Below are positions 44,513 through 53,325 of a stretch of DNA of 64,000 bases, piece after piece. Below the pieces are notes generated by a model. It had not been told where the DNA came from. It did not search any database and saw only the letters and a list, made by a program, of their open reading frames with translations. Every line of letters starts with the position of its first letter. Positions within the stretch are counted from its first letter, which is position 1. The stretch covers positions 1,105,918-1,169,917 of the forward strand of contig JACKAU010000002.1 of NCBI GenBank assembly GCA_020634855.1, written 5' to 3'. Made by a program: the position numbers and the translations under genes. This DNA is from Anaerolineales bacterium (GTDB taxonomy: Bacteria; Chloroflexota; Anaerolineae; 4572-78; J111).

Positions 44513-44566
44513 GAAATAAGAAGTATGGGGTAAGGCGTAGGAAACATTTGTAACCTTCACTCCCTA

Positions 44567-44995
44567 TTACGGCCAAGGATACTTCTTCAAATACATCGAA
44601 ACGGCCTTCATCTCAAAACCAAATTGTAGTTTCCCTTTACAATGCCACTCATAGACCTCGGCAGGGGTGAGCCAGACGGTGTCACGGATTTCATCGGGTT
44701 GGAGGGGGCCTATCGGCCCCAGAGGCCGACCGGCGAAGATCAAGTAGTCGGAGCCGGTGCGGCTGTAGAAGCGGCCGACCTCGCCGATAACCTCGATTTC
44801 TATCGACAATTCTTCCCGCATTTCCCGGTGCAGGGAAACCAGGGGATCGGTTTCATGCGGATCGAGCCGGCCGCCGGGGAACGTCCACTTCCCAAATAAA
44901 GCGGGATCTCTAAAAATGTGATGAATGAGTAGGATGCGTTCGTTTTCAATTAACAACGCTCGAACGGCATACGGCCTCTTTACTTTTCTCGCCAA
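44567..44995 (-). CDS. Nudix hydrolase
   Basis: A 142-residue protein with a full Nudix box, GGRLDPHETDPLVSLHREMREELSIEI (read as G-x5-E-x7-REMREEL), preceded by a beta-strand core starting VRALLIENERILLIHH. It hydrolyses a nucleoside diphosphate linked to another group; the substrate cannot be told. The start is TTG44995 with AAGGA upstream; no in-frame ATG precedes the fold. Confidence 0.85.
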   Translation of the reverse strand: MARKVKRPYAVRALLIENERILLIHHIFRDPALFGKWTFPGGRLDPHETDPLVSLHREMREELSIEIEVIGEVGRFYSRTGSDYLIFAGRPLGPIGPLQPDEIRDTVWLTPAEVYEWHCKGKLQFGFEMKAVSMYLKKYPWP

Positions 44996-45100
44996 TGATA
45001 CATCCTTAGTGCAAGCTATAAACCATAAAGATAGTCATTTCGGCAAAGATTGGCAAACTCCTAAGGCGATGATGGCTATTCTCTCGGCAGTTCGGAACGG

Positions 45101-45127
45101 TGTAAGGCAAACTTAAGTTTGCCCTAC
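45101..45127. repeat. GTAAGGCAAACTTAAGTTTGCCCTAC palindrome
   Basis: An almost perfect hairpin downstream of pdxT, in the same family as 40481-40505. GTAAGG/CCCTAC arms extend the stem. Confidence 0.65.
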
Positions 45128-45138
45128 GAAATGAGATA

Positions 45139-45798
45139 TTAAGATAGTTTTTGTTGGGCCATCGACAAAAAATATTGGTGAAAACGGAGATCATCCGTCA
45201 GTTCCGGATGGAAAGAGGTACCCAGCAGATTGTCCTGACGAGCGGCCACAATCGTGCCATCATCGAGCGTCGCTAAAACTTCGACCCCGTCACCGACGGC
45301 CTCTATTTTTGGCGCTCGAATAAAAATGGCGTGAAAAGGGACATCATCGACAAAGGTTAGATTCAAATCGGCCTCAAAGCTGGCGACCTGGCGGCCAAAA
45401 GCGTTGCGGTTGACTTTAACATCCATCACCTCTAGACGCGGCGGCACTACGTGGCCGCCGGTTCCCGTCGCGCCGATATCCTTCGCCAAAAAGATAAGCC
45501 CGGCGCAGGTTCCCCAAACCGCTCGGCCATCATCAATAAATTGATGCAGCGGACCGAGCAAACCAAATTGAGAAGCTAATTTGCCGATGGTCGTGCTTTC
45601 GCCGCCGGGAATAATCAGGCCGTCTAAATCGACCAAATCGCGCGGCAGGCGCACTTCAACGGGTGTGGCCCCCAACCGACGCATCATATTGGCGTGTTCC
45701 AGAAATGCGCCTTGTAAAGCCAACACCCCGATTTTTAGTGAATTGCGGGACGCGGCGGTGTCTCCGGGTCGCAGGGTCAAATTTTGCGGTGATATCAT
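45139..45798 (-). CDS. pdxT: glutaminase subunit of pyridoxal phosphate synthase
   Basis: A 219-residue class I glutaminase: GVLALQGAFLEH, PGGESTT oxyanion loop, WGTCAGLI with the nucleophile Cys98, and SFHPELT with the His-Glu pair. It supplies ammonia to PdxS for vitamin B6 synthesis; pdxS is not in the window. The ATG at 45798 overlaps the ftsK stop as ATGA, so the two are translationally coupled. That start gives about 20 residues before the normal beginning (LKIGVLALQG), an unusual extension that the coupling supports. Confidence 0.92.
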   Translation of the reverse strand: MISPQNLTLRPGDTAASRNSLKIGVLALQGAFLEHANMMRRLGATPVEVRLPRDLVDLDGLIIPGGESTTIGKLASQFGLLGPLHQFIDDGRAVWGTCAGLIFLAKDIGATGTGGHVVPPRLEVMDVKVNRNAFGRQVASFEADLNLTFVDDVPFHAIFIRAPKIEAVGDGVEVLATLDDGTIVAARQDNLLGTSFHPELTDDLRFHQYFLSMAQQKLS

Positions 45799-48116
45799 TC
45801 GTCATACTCCTCGTCGGCAGTGGGGTCGGCGTCATCATCAGCCTGGGTCACCAAAATGGGCCGAGCGCGACCGCCGCCTTCATCTGCTCCAATGATACCC
45901 TGCGCTTCCATTTCGTCAATTAAACGGGCCGCGCGTGCGTAACCGATCCGCAGCCGCCGCTGCAGCAGCGACACCGAAGCCTTGCCCTCGGCCCGCACCG
46001 TCTGGATCGCCTTTTCCAGCAGTTCTTCCTCTTTATTAGACTCATCCTTTTTGACTAAATCGGCATATTCATCGAGCAGCGGTCGTTGAACCAAATCTTT
46101 AGGCATCTCAACGGGGCCGCGCGACCGCCGCTCGGTATCATAGGCGCTGCCTCGCCAGAATTGGACCAGGCGATTGAGTTCACTGTCGGATACAAACACA
46201 CCTTGTAGCCGTTTGAGTTTGGCCGAGTCGGGGGCCATATAGAGCATATCGCCCTTGCCCAGCAGCCGTTCCGCGCCGGGCGAGTCGAGGATAACCCGCG
46301 AGTCGATCTGGCTGCTGACGGCAAAGGCAATCCGAGCCGGGAAGTTGGCCTTAATCAAACCGGTGACTACATCCACCGAGGGCCGCTGGGTCGCCAGGAT
46401 CAGGTGCATGCCCGTGGCGCGAGCCATTTGCGCGATGCGGGCCACTGTGCGCTCGACTTCATCGGGGGCCATCATCATCAAATCGGCTAATTCATCGATG
46501 ATAATGACGATGTAAGGCATGGTCTCGCCGCCCTCTTTCGTCATTTTTTCGTTGTAGGCTTCCAGATTGCGAGTATGCTCTTTCGCAAACAATTTATACC
46601 GGCGATCCATCTCGCGCGTGGCCCAACTCAACACCCCGGTGGCTTTCTCCAACTCGGTCACAACCGGCGCCAGCAGATGAGGGATGCCGTTATAATTCAC
46701 CAACTCGACCATTTTGGGATCGATCATCAAAAAGCGCAGCGTCTCCGGCGTATGGAAGCTGATCAACGAAGCTACAACAGCATTGATACAGACACTCTTG
46801 CCCGAACCGGTCGCCCCGGCAATGAGCAGGTGCGGCATCGCGGCCAGATTGGCCACAAAGGAGCGACCCGATACATCCTGGCCCATTGCGATCTTTAACG
46901 CCCCTTTCGATCGCTGAAACTGATCCGATTCCATCACCGTGCGTAACGTGACCAGGTTCGTGTTCGAGTTGGGTACTTCCAAGCCCACGTAAGGCCGCCC
47001 CGGAATCGGCGCTTCGATCCGGATGGGCGAGGCCGCCAGCGCCAATGCCAGGTCGTTGGACAGATTCACGATGCGCGACACGCGCACCTTGCGTGGGTTG
47101 CCTTTGGCGTCCTTGGTCGCCATAAAACCGGGTTCCAAACTAAACTGCGTCACGGCCGGCCCCTGATTGATCTCCCGCACCTTGGCTTCCACGCCAAAAC
47201 TCAACAGCGTCTCTTCGATGATCTTGACTCGCTGCCGGATCTCCGACTCGCTGATTTCCATTTCATAACCTTCGTCAAATATCTGAGCGACAGGCGGCAG
47301 TTGCCAGCGACCATCGGTAATGGGTTGGGCCTCAAATTCGTCCGTGTCGGGAGACGATAACTGAGCCATTTGATTGATTGGCGGCGACGGTAAAGCGCGA
47401 TCATCGCTGCCAATAATAACCACCGGGCCGCCATCGCGTTGAATGGGTTTGGCTGCGCCGGTGCGACCCGGCAAAACACGGTCGATGAGCCGGGGCTTGG
47501 GTTCAGCCAGCCGCACCCCGGTGATAGTCGGCTGGTTGTTGATGGTCAATTGGCGGAAATGCCGCCAATCCTGGAAGCGATAGTACAAGTCTCGTATCGC
47601 TTGAAACAGTTCGCGGAAGGACAGGCCACTGATCAAAATAAAGACTATGGGTATAAGGCCAACCAATAACACCAGCGTGCCGGCCGTGCCAAACGTCGAG
47701 CGTAGCATTTCCCCCAACACCCAGCCGATCACCCCGCCGCCGCCGATCTCGACCAACCCGTCGCCCGGTTTGATAAATTGAAACGCAATGAGCAGCATCG
47801 CCAGGATCAAGAACGTACCGACCGGCTTTTCCCACTTCTCATCGGCATCTTCGGTACTGTATGCCTTAAAGAACCAGATCGCCAGCGAGGTCAACACAAT
47901 CCAAAAGATGTACCGTCCCCAGCCAATCATTACCCGCAGCAGTTCCAATAACCCCGCCCCAAAAAAACCGGGGTTAGGCGTAAATAGACTGAGCAGGGTT
48001 AAACCGGCCAGAATAAGTAGGAGCGTCCCCACAAACTCAGGCCGAATCATCGGCCCCGGCGGCGGCTGTTTCTTTCTAATGTTTCGACGCGGCTGCGCTT
48101 TGGTCGTTTTAGCCAT
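45795..48116 (-). CDS. ftsK: DNA translocase FtsK/SpoIIIE
   Basis: A 773-residue protein with four N-terminal membrane helices (about 25-185), a linker, and the motor domains: an alpha/beta part (about 290-390), then the RecA-like part with Walker A GATGSGKS (Lys440), Walker B IVIIIDELADLMM and LATQRPSVDVVTG. The C-terminal gamma winged helix (about 700-760: KASVSLLQRRLRIGYARAARLIDEME) reads the polar DNA sequences that direct it. It pumps DNA during chromosome segregation at division. The ribosome site ahead of ATG48116 is weak. It is the leading gene of ftsK-pdxT. Confidence 0.94.
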   Translation of the reverse strand: MAKTTKAQPRRNIRKKQPPPGPMIRPEFVGTLLLILAGLTLLSLFTPNPGFFGAGLLELLRVMIGWGRYIFWIVLTSLAIWFFKAYSTEDADEKWEKPVGTFLILAMLLIAFQFIKPGDGLVEIGGGGVIGWVLGEMLRSTFGTAGTLVLLVGLIPIVFILISGLSFRELFQAIRDLYYRFQDWRHFRQLTINNQPTITGVRLAEPKPRLIDRVLPGRTGAAKPIQRDGGPVVIIGSDDRALPSPPINQMAQLSSPDTDEFEAQPITDGRWQLPPVAQIFDEGYEMEISESEIRQRVKIIEETLLSFGVEAKVREINQGPAVTQFSLEPGFMATKDAKGNPRKVRVSRIVNLSNDLALALAASPIRIEAPIPGRPYVGLEVPNSNTNLVTLRTVMESDQFQRSKGALKIAMGQDVSGRSFVANLAAMPHLLIAGATGSGKSVCINAVVASLISFHTPETLRFLMIDPKMVELVNYNGIPHLLAPVVTELEKATGVLSWATREMDRRYKLFAKEHTRNLEAYNEKMTKEGGETMPYIVIIIDELADLMMMAPDEVERTVARIAQMARATGMHLILATQRPSVDVVTGLIKANFPARIAFAVSSQIDSRVILDSPGAERLLGKGDMLYMAPDSAKLKRLQGVFVSDSELNRLVQFWRGSAYDTERRSRGPVEMPKDLVQRPLLDEYADLVKKDESNKEEELLEKAIQTVRAEGKASVSLLQRRLRIGYARAARLIDEMEAQGIIGADEGGGRARPILVTQADDDADPTADEEYDE

Positions 48117-48132
48117 GAGGATGAATAACAGG

Positions 48133-48261
48133 ACTTACGCAATCAATCCAAATTCTTCAGCCACGAATGACACGAATTTCCACTAATTATTTCTTGTTTT
48201 TCGTATCAATTCGTGAAATTCGTGGCTGATTTAGTTCTGCTGACGTGTCAACTGCGTAAGT
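48133..48261. repeat. 129-bp nested palindromic element
   Basis: Outer ends ACTTACGCA (48133-48141) and TGCGTAAGT (48253-48261) enclose an inner pair: TCAGCCACGAAT... (48157-48179) and ...ATTCGTGGCTGA (48208-48229), 20 of 22 matching. It is MITE-like, with no coding content, and sits upstream of ftsK. Confidence 0.75.
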
Positions 48262-48396
48262 TCAGAATAATTAAATACTGCTTTGCCGCAGCAAATCAGC
48301 ACAAATGTTTTACGGTATTGTAGCATGAAGCGGGGTATTTTAAAAGTACTATCTCTAATCTCCTTTCTCCATTCTTCATTCTCAATTCTCCATTCG

Positions 48397-49854
48397 CTAA
48401 TACGGGAACCAATAATCCTTCACCGCATCATCAAAATCCCAATGGACGTGCTTGGTCTCCAAGAAGCCTTCCAACCCCTCTTCGCCCAACTCGCGACCGC
48501 CGCCGGTCATCTTCATGCCGCCGAAGGGGCCGGCGTAGTTATCGGTCAGCGGATCATTGATCCAGATCGTGCCGGCTTTGACCTCCTCGAAGAAGCGCTT
48601 GACCAGACGGGCATCGTTGGTGCGGATACAGGCGCCCAGGCCATAAGAAGTATCATTGGCTAATTCGATGGCCTCGTCAAAGGTGCGATAGGTCATAATC
48701 GGAATGGTGGGACCGAATGTTTCTTCGCGCATGATGATCATCGAATGGTTGACGTTGGTCAGCACCGTCGGCTCGTAGAACCAGCCCTGGTCGAGCTTCG
48801 CCGGCGCTTGGCCGCCGGTCAACACTTTCGCGCCTTTGGCTTTGGCCTCGGCCACGTGGGCCGCGACCTTCTCGCGAAAAGCCGGGGAGGCCATCGGCCC
48901 CATATCGGTGGTGCGCTCCATGCCGGGACCTAGCCGCAGCCCTCGCACAAAATCGACCACCGCGCCGGTAAAGGCCTGGCTCATCTGCTCCGGCACGTAG
49001 ATGCGCTCCGATGAAGTGCAGACCTGGCCGGCATTGAGCAACGCCGCATACGCCACCGCTTCGGCGGCGGTTTCGACATCGGCATCCGGGGCGATGACAA
49101 ACGGATCTTTGCCGCCCAACTCCAGATGCAGCTTCTTGATGCGAGGAGCCGCCAGGCTGCTAATCCGCTGGCCGATGGCGGTCGAGCCGGTAAAGGCGAT
49201 CAGCGGCACGTCCGGATGCTCCACCAGGGCTTCGCCCACGCGGTCGCCGCGACCGGTCAGTACATTGACCACGCCCGACGGAAAATGGTCGAACACAATT
49301 TCGGCCAGCCGCAGCGTCGCCAGCGGGGTGTGATCCGATGGTTTGATGATGACCGTGTTGCCTGCCGCCAGCGCCGGAGCCACCTTCCAGATCATCAACA
49401 GCAGCGGGTAGTTGAACGGCACGATACAGGCCACCACACCGAACGGTTCTTTGATGATAAAATTGAATTGGGATCGGTCGGCCGGGGGGATGACCCGCCC
49501 CCGCACGTTGCGGGCCAGACCGGCGTAGTATTCTAACGTGCCGATAACCCACTCCACCTCCTCTTCGTTTTCGGAAATGGCCTTGCCCTCTTCCAGGGTT
49601 AACAGCTCGACGATCTCGTCGAAACGGTCGCGCAGCTTGTTAGCCGCTTCCTGAAGCAGCTCGGCCCGTTCAAAGGCGGTCACCCAGCGCCACTCTTTGA
49701 AAGCCGCGTTAGCCGCCTCAACCGCCTTGGCCGCGTCCTGGGCCGTTCCGTTGGGTACGGAGTCGATGATTTCGGCCGTGGCCGGGTTGTAAATATCGAT
49801 GGTCTCATCGTCGCTGGCGGCGATCCAATCGCCGTTAATGTACATCGGTTTCAT
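48397..49854 (-). CDS. NAD(P)-dependent aldehyde dehydrogenase
   Basis: A 485-residue aldehyde dehydrogenase with FNYPLLLMIWKVAPALAAGN (cofactor site), LHLELGGKDPF with the general-base Glu, AGQVCTSSER with nucleophile Cys279, and EETFGPTIPI. The start is ATG49854 (AGGGAGC ahead), giving MKPMYINGDWIAA. It is similar to lactaldehyde, betaine aldehyde and succinate semialdehyde enzymes; the substrate is undetermined. The tungsten-type aldehyde oxidoreductase gene lies directly upstream on the same strand with a hairpin repeat between, suggesting a shared aldehyde-clearing role. Confidence 0.9.
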   Translation of the reverse strand: MKPMYINGDWIAASDDETIDIYNPATAEIIDSVPNGTAQDAAKAVEAANAAFKEWRWVTAFERAELLQEAANKLRDRFDEIVELLTLEEGKAISENEEEVEWVIGTLEYYAGLARNVRGRVIPPADRSQFNFIIKEPFGVVACIVPFNYPLLLMIWKVAPALAAGNTVIIKPSDHTPLATLRLAEIVFDHFPSGVVNVLTGRGDRVGEALVEHPDVPLIAFTGSTAIGQRISSLAAPRIKKLHLELGGKDPFVIAPDADVETAAEAVAYAALLNAGQVCTSSERIYVPEQMSQAFTGAVVDFVRGLRLGPGMERTTDMGPMASPAFREKVAAHVAEAKAKGAKVLTGGQAPAKLDQGWFYEPTVLTNVNHSMIIMREETFGPTIPIMTYRTFDEAIELANDTSYGLGACIRTNDARLVKRFFEEVKAGTIWINDPLTDNYAGPFGGMKMTGGGRELGEEGLEGFLETKHVHWDFDDAVKDYWFPY

Positions 49855-49867
49855 ACGTAGCTCCCTG

Positions 49868-49918
49868 TGGAGCGTCAAAGTTTACTTTGACCATAACAAA
49901 GCTAGCTTTGTTGCTCCG
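49868..49918. repeat. compact GGAGCG two-hairpin element
   Basis: GGAGCGTCAAAGTTTACTTTGA and ACAAAGCTAGCTTTGTTGCTCC lie side by side. The outer GGAGC/GCTCC arms pair, and each half forms its own stem, so the whole can fold as a three-way junction. It is the reverse-complement arrangement of 52398-52458. Confidence 0.75.
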
Positions 49919-49919
49919 G

Positions 49920-51863
49920 TTAAATTTTCAACATCTCGGCCACCCAGCCGAGGTCTAACGCTTCTAATTTGTGGCGGGTCGGGATGCCGGTCTCGATGTC
50001 CCATTCATTCTGCCGGTAATATTCATCCAAGGCGGCCTCGAACTGGGCGCGATCGACCTTGAGACCGTCGCTCCGGCCGCCTTTGAGCGCCTTCTTGAAC
50101 ATCTTCTCCGGCAGTTTGTCCTGCTCCCGGTCGATGCCTTCCCGCGCGTTGAAAGCCCGCAGCATATTTAGCCGCCGCTCACCGACGGTCATGATCTCTG
50201 GCACGGTGATATCCCAGCCGGTCACATATTCGATCAGGTCGCGCAGTTGGTCCACATGGAAAAGCTGCCAGGTCGGGCCATAAACAAATTGGCAGACATT
50301 GACGCTGTCCATAGCGCTATAGATATACTGGGTTTGCACGGCATAGCGAATCTTCTCCGGCGTGAGCGACCGCTTGGGCTGGGGCTGGGTCAAATCGAGT
50401 ACTTTCAGCCGCTCGGCATAAGAGTCGAAATCTTTTTCATAGGCGGCGTCGTGTTCGCTGCTTTGGTGATCGGCCCCAAAGGGGTTGGTGGCGTAAATCA
50501 CACCCAGGCTGCTCTTGAGCTGCGGCATGTGGGCCGGCGCTTCCTGTTTGTGGCTGGTGATCAGATATTCCTCCGTGCCGCGCCCTATCGCTTCCGCCGC
50601 GGCCGCCGACCCCAGGCCCAAAAGTTGGCCGAAGCCTTCACCCCTGGCGATCATCTCGGTCATGGTAACCATCGCCTCAGCATTGCCGAATTTCAACTCG
50701 ATGCCGCCGGTATCGTCCGTGGTGATTTTACCGTTCTCAAAGCACTCCATCGCCCAGGCAATGGTCGCCCCGCAGGAGATGGTGTCCATACCGTATTGGT
50801 TGCACACCTGGTTGGCATAGGCCACCGCTGCCAAATCGCCGACGCCGCAGTAGTTGCCAAACGTCGAGGTCGTTTCGTACTCCGGCCCGCCGTAGTGAGG
50901 ATCGACTTTGTACGGCCCTTCGGTAATCTCGACGACCCGCTTGCAGCGCACCGTACAGCTATAGCAGGTGTCGCGTCCGCGTAAATCCTGCTTATCGACA
51001 TCCGCACCGCGCAGAATGGTGTCGTACATGGTCGTACCGTCGATGGCTTCCCACTCGTCAAAGACGCCGCTGTTGAAGTTGTAGCTCGGCAGGCCACCGA
51101 CTACCTGCTGCGAGCCGGTCGTTTCGGCGGTGCCGTACTTGCCTAGCCCGGCCACATCCGACTCCGGGATAATCTTGGCCCCGTAGCGAGCCATGTCGAT
51201 GATGGCCTGTTTGTTGGCCACGGTGAACTTTTTTTTGCCTTTTTTACCACGCACCACCACGGCTTTGAGGTTCTTGCTGCCCATCACCGCGCCCATGCCG
51301 GTGCGGCCGTTGGCGCGATTGCTCATGTTGATGATGGCCGCGTAGCGAACCATCGTCTCGCCCGCCGGGCCGATTTGGGCCACTTCGATGTTTTTATCGC
51401 CCAACTCCTCGTGCAAGATAGCCTCAACCTCGCCGGTGATTTTGCCCCACAGGTGCGAGGCGTCGCGCAGTTCATACTGCCCATCGTTGACCCACAGGTA
51501 GACCGGCTGCGGCGACCGGCCCTTTATAATGAAGGCATCGAACCCGGCGAACTTCATCTCGGCCGGAAAGAAGCCGCCGCATTGGGCATCGCCGATGGCG
51601 CCGGTCAGCGGGCTTTTAGCGGTCGAGGTCATGCGGCTTTGGCCGGAGACCGGCGCGCCGGTGGTCACCCCGACCGATAAGGCTAAGATATTATCGGGGC
51701 CGAGCGGATCGGCGTGGGCGGGCATTTGGGTGAGGAGGTAATGCATATTGAGGGCGCTGCCGCCCAAATATTGGCGGTAAAAGCTCTCCGGCGGCTCCTC
51801 GACGGTGAGTTCGCCGGAGGTAAGGTTAACGTGTAGAATTTTTCCGTTGTATCCGTAGGGCAT
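49920..51863 (-). CDS. aor: tungsten-type aldehyde:ferredoxin oxidoreductase
   Basis: A 647-residue AOR-family enzyme. The N-terminal pterin-binding domain has LGGSALNMHYLL and GAPVSGQSRMTSTAKSPLTG; the cluster Cys are C300-x2-C303-x3-C307 (CYSCTVRC) and probably C524 (VNVCQF). It oxidises aldehydes to acids with ferredoxin, using a tungsto- or molybdo-bis-pterin. A MoaD/ThiS-like gene lies upstream in the usual AOR arrangement, and an NAD-linked aldehyde dehydrogenase gene lies downstream. AAAGGA precedes ATG51863. It is cytoplasmic and oxygen-sensitive in known members, which suggests anaerobic or microaerobic life. Confidence 0.93.
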   Translation of the reverse strand: MPYGYNGKILHVNLTSGELTVEEPPESFYRQYLGGSALNMHYLLTQMPAHADPLGPDNILALSVGVTTGAPVSGQSRMTSTAKSPLTGAIGDAQCGGFFPAEMKFAGFDAFIIKGRSPQPVYLWVNDGQYELRDASHLWGKITGEVEAILHEELGDKNIEVAQIGPAGETMVRYAAIINMSNRANGRTGMGAVMGSKNLKAVVVRGKKGKKKFTVANKQAIIDMARYGAKIIPESDVAGLGKYGTAETTGSQQVVGGLPSYNFNSGVFDEWEAIDGTTMYDTILRGADVDKQDLRGRDTCYSCTVRCKRVVEITEGPYKVDPHYGGPEYETTSTFGNYCGVGDLAAVAYANQVCNQYGMDTISCGATIAWAMECFENGKITTDDTGGIELKFGNAEAMVTMTEMIARGEGFGQLLGLGSAAAAEAIGRGTEEYLITSHKQEAPAHMPQLKSSLGVIYATNPFGADHQSSEHDAAYEKDFDSYAERLKVLDLTQPQPKRSLTPEKIRYAVQTQYIYSAMDSVNVCQFVYGPTWQLFHVDQLRDLIEYVTGWDITVPEIMTVGERRLNMLRAFNAREGIDREQDKLPEKMFKKALKGGRSDGLKVDRAQFEAALDEYYRQNEWDIETGIPTRHKLEALDLGWVAEMLKI

Positions 51864-52005
51864 TGGATATCCTTTTGAGTGCTGTTAAAGATAGATGCTT
51901 AGTACCTATATTGATTTACGATTTCAGATTGCCGATTTTTGATTAGATTTCTCAGGGAAGCCTAAGCGTAAATCCAAAATCGTCAATCGAAAATTGCTCT
52001 TTTGC

Positions 52006-52236
52006 TTACCCTCCCCCAATCAATTGAAAGAGTTGAAGCTGATCGTCATCTTGTAAAACGCGGTCAAGCTCGGCTTCTTCCCCGTTAACCGCCGCCGAGA
52101 CGCTGCGGGTGATATTCAGTTGTTGGACAACTTCGGCTACCCTTGCGCCGTCGGGCAGGGTGAGGGTGGTTTTGCCTTTGGCCGGGCGGGGCAGATAATC
52201 GCGTAGAATGCCGTGTAGAGTGACGTTGATTTTCAT
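52006..52236 (-). CDS. MoaD/ThiS-family sulfur carrier protein
   Basis: A 76-residue beta-grasp protein with the C-terminal Gly-Gly needed for thiocarboxylation (FQLIGGG; one Gly follows the pair). It lies directly upstream of aor, the usual arrangement for the carrier that makes the pterin dithiolene. The spacing is 142 bases with no obvious terminator. A ribosome site is not clear because the GGTT repeat run 52238-52281 reaches up to the start codon. Confidence 0.85.
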   Translation of the reverse strand: MKINVTLHGILRDYLPRPAKGKTTLTLPDGARVAEVVQQLNITRSVSAAVNGEEAELDRVLQDDDQLQLFQLIGGG

Positions 52237-52237
52237 G

Positions 52238-52281
52238 GGTTGGTTTGATGTTTGTTTGTTGGTTGGTTGGTTGGTTGGATA
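52238..52281. repeat. GGTT tetranucleotide run
   Basis: TTGGTTGG-type repeats abut the start of the MoaD-like gene. Changes in copy number would change the spacing of its leader. The remainder of the 389-bp spacer 52237-52625 holds the hairpin element at 52398-52458 and nothing else recognisable. Confidence 0.7.
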
Positions 52282-52397
52282 GTGAGATATTTTAGCGGAA
52301 GATTAGGAGTTTGTAAATCTCACATCGCGCTCTCAAAGAGCTTTTTCAAGCGAGTGAGACAGAACCAGCGGTACAGCAACGACGATGAAAATTTATC

Positions 52398-52458
52398 GGA
52401 GCGACAAAGCTTGCTTTGTCATTTATAATTTGGTCAAAGTAAACTTTGACGCTCCAAG
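52398..52458. repeat. compact GGAGCG two-hairpin element
   Basis: GGAGCGACAAAGCTTGCTTTGTC, a 14-base AT-rich link, then GGTCAAAGTAAACTTTGACGCTCC. The outer GGAGCG/CGCTCC arms are complementary. This is the best preserved full copy, like 49868-49918 reversed. Confidence 0.75.
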
Positions 52459-52625
52459 TCTGTATTTTCAGAGAAGATTAGTTGATGGCTAAAAAGCCGC
52501 GTCAATAACCTCTGCTTGAAAAAATGTCAAGCAACCGTTTGCTCAAGAAATGGGCAAGTTGTAGACTATCGAAAATTCGGCAGGCCAGATCAATTCGGCT
52601 GGGTATAAATGAAAAGGGAGATCAT

Positions 52626-53321
52626 ATGCCTTCTATTGCCTTGCTCGGCGAATTCGACCCTACGTCCAAAACCCATGCGGCCACTAACGCGGCCATCGAG
52701 CATTCATGCGCGGCGCTGGGTATTGCGGTAGAAGGCGTATGGGTAGCCACCGAGGACATTGAACCCGCTTTGATGGCGGGCTTTGCCGGGATTTGGGTTG
52801 CTCCCGGCAGTCCCTATAAAAATATGGACAATACCCTGTGGGCGATTCAGTATGCGCGGGAGAACCACATCCCCTGTTTCGGCACCTGCGGGGGTTTTCA
52901 GCATATGCTGCTGGAATACGCGCGTAACGTCCTCCACTTCAAAGACGCCCACCACGCCGAGTATGATCCCTACGCCTCTGATCTTTTTATCTCGGAACTG
53001 ACCTGCTCGTTAGCCGGGCGCGAGATGCAGCTTGACTTTGTGGACGGCTCAATGGTAGCCCATATTTACGGTTCGCTGACCGCGACCGAAGCCTACTACT
53101 GCAACTTTGGCGTCAATCCGGATAAGATTCACCTTTTGAAACGGGGTCCGCTGCGCATCACCGGCTCCGACGCCGAAGGCGAGATTCGCGTCATCGAGCT
53201 ACCCGACCATCCTTTCTTTCTGGGTACGTTGTTTGTCCCCCAAACTAAATCAACTCTGAACCAGCCCCACCCACTCGTTAATGCTTTTGTTGAGGCGGTG
53301 GTAAATCCCACCGCCACCTAA
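52626..53321 (+). CDS. CTP-synthase C-terminal-like glutaminase-fold protein lacking His-Glu
   Basis: A 231-residue class I glutaminase-like protein, similar to the C-terminal half of CTP synthase (NAAIEHSCAALG, GIWVAPGSPYKNMDN, FGTCGGFQHMLLEYARNVL). The nucleophile Cys88 is present, but where glutaminases have FHPE it has FVPQ (Val204 and Gln206), so the His-Glu pair is lost. It fits a known group annotated as CTP synthase C-terminal-related (seleno)proteins, in which some members carry selenocysteine at the Cys position (from memory). The function is unknown; glutaminase activity is unlikely. The start is ATG52626 with AAAGGGAGA ahead. Confidence 0.82.
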   Translation: MPSIALLGEFDPTSKTHAATNAAIEHSCAALGIAVEGVWVATEDIEPALMAGFAGIWVAPGSPYKNMDNTLWAIQYARENHIPCFGTCGGFQHMLLEYARNVLHFKDAHHAEYDPYASDLFISELTCSLAGREMQLDFVDGSMVAHIYGSLTATEAYYCNFGVNPDKIHLLKRGPLRITGSDAEGEIRVIELPDHPFFLGTLFVPQTKSTLNQPHPLVNAFVEAVVNPTAT

Positions 53322-53325
53322 CACT

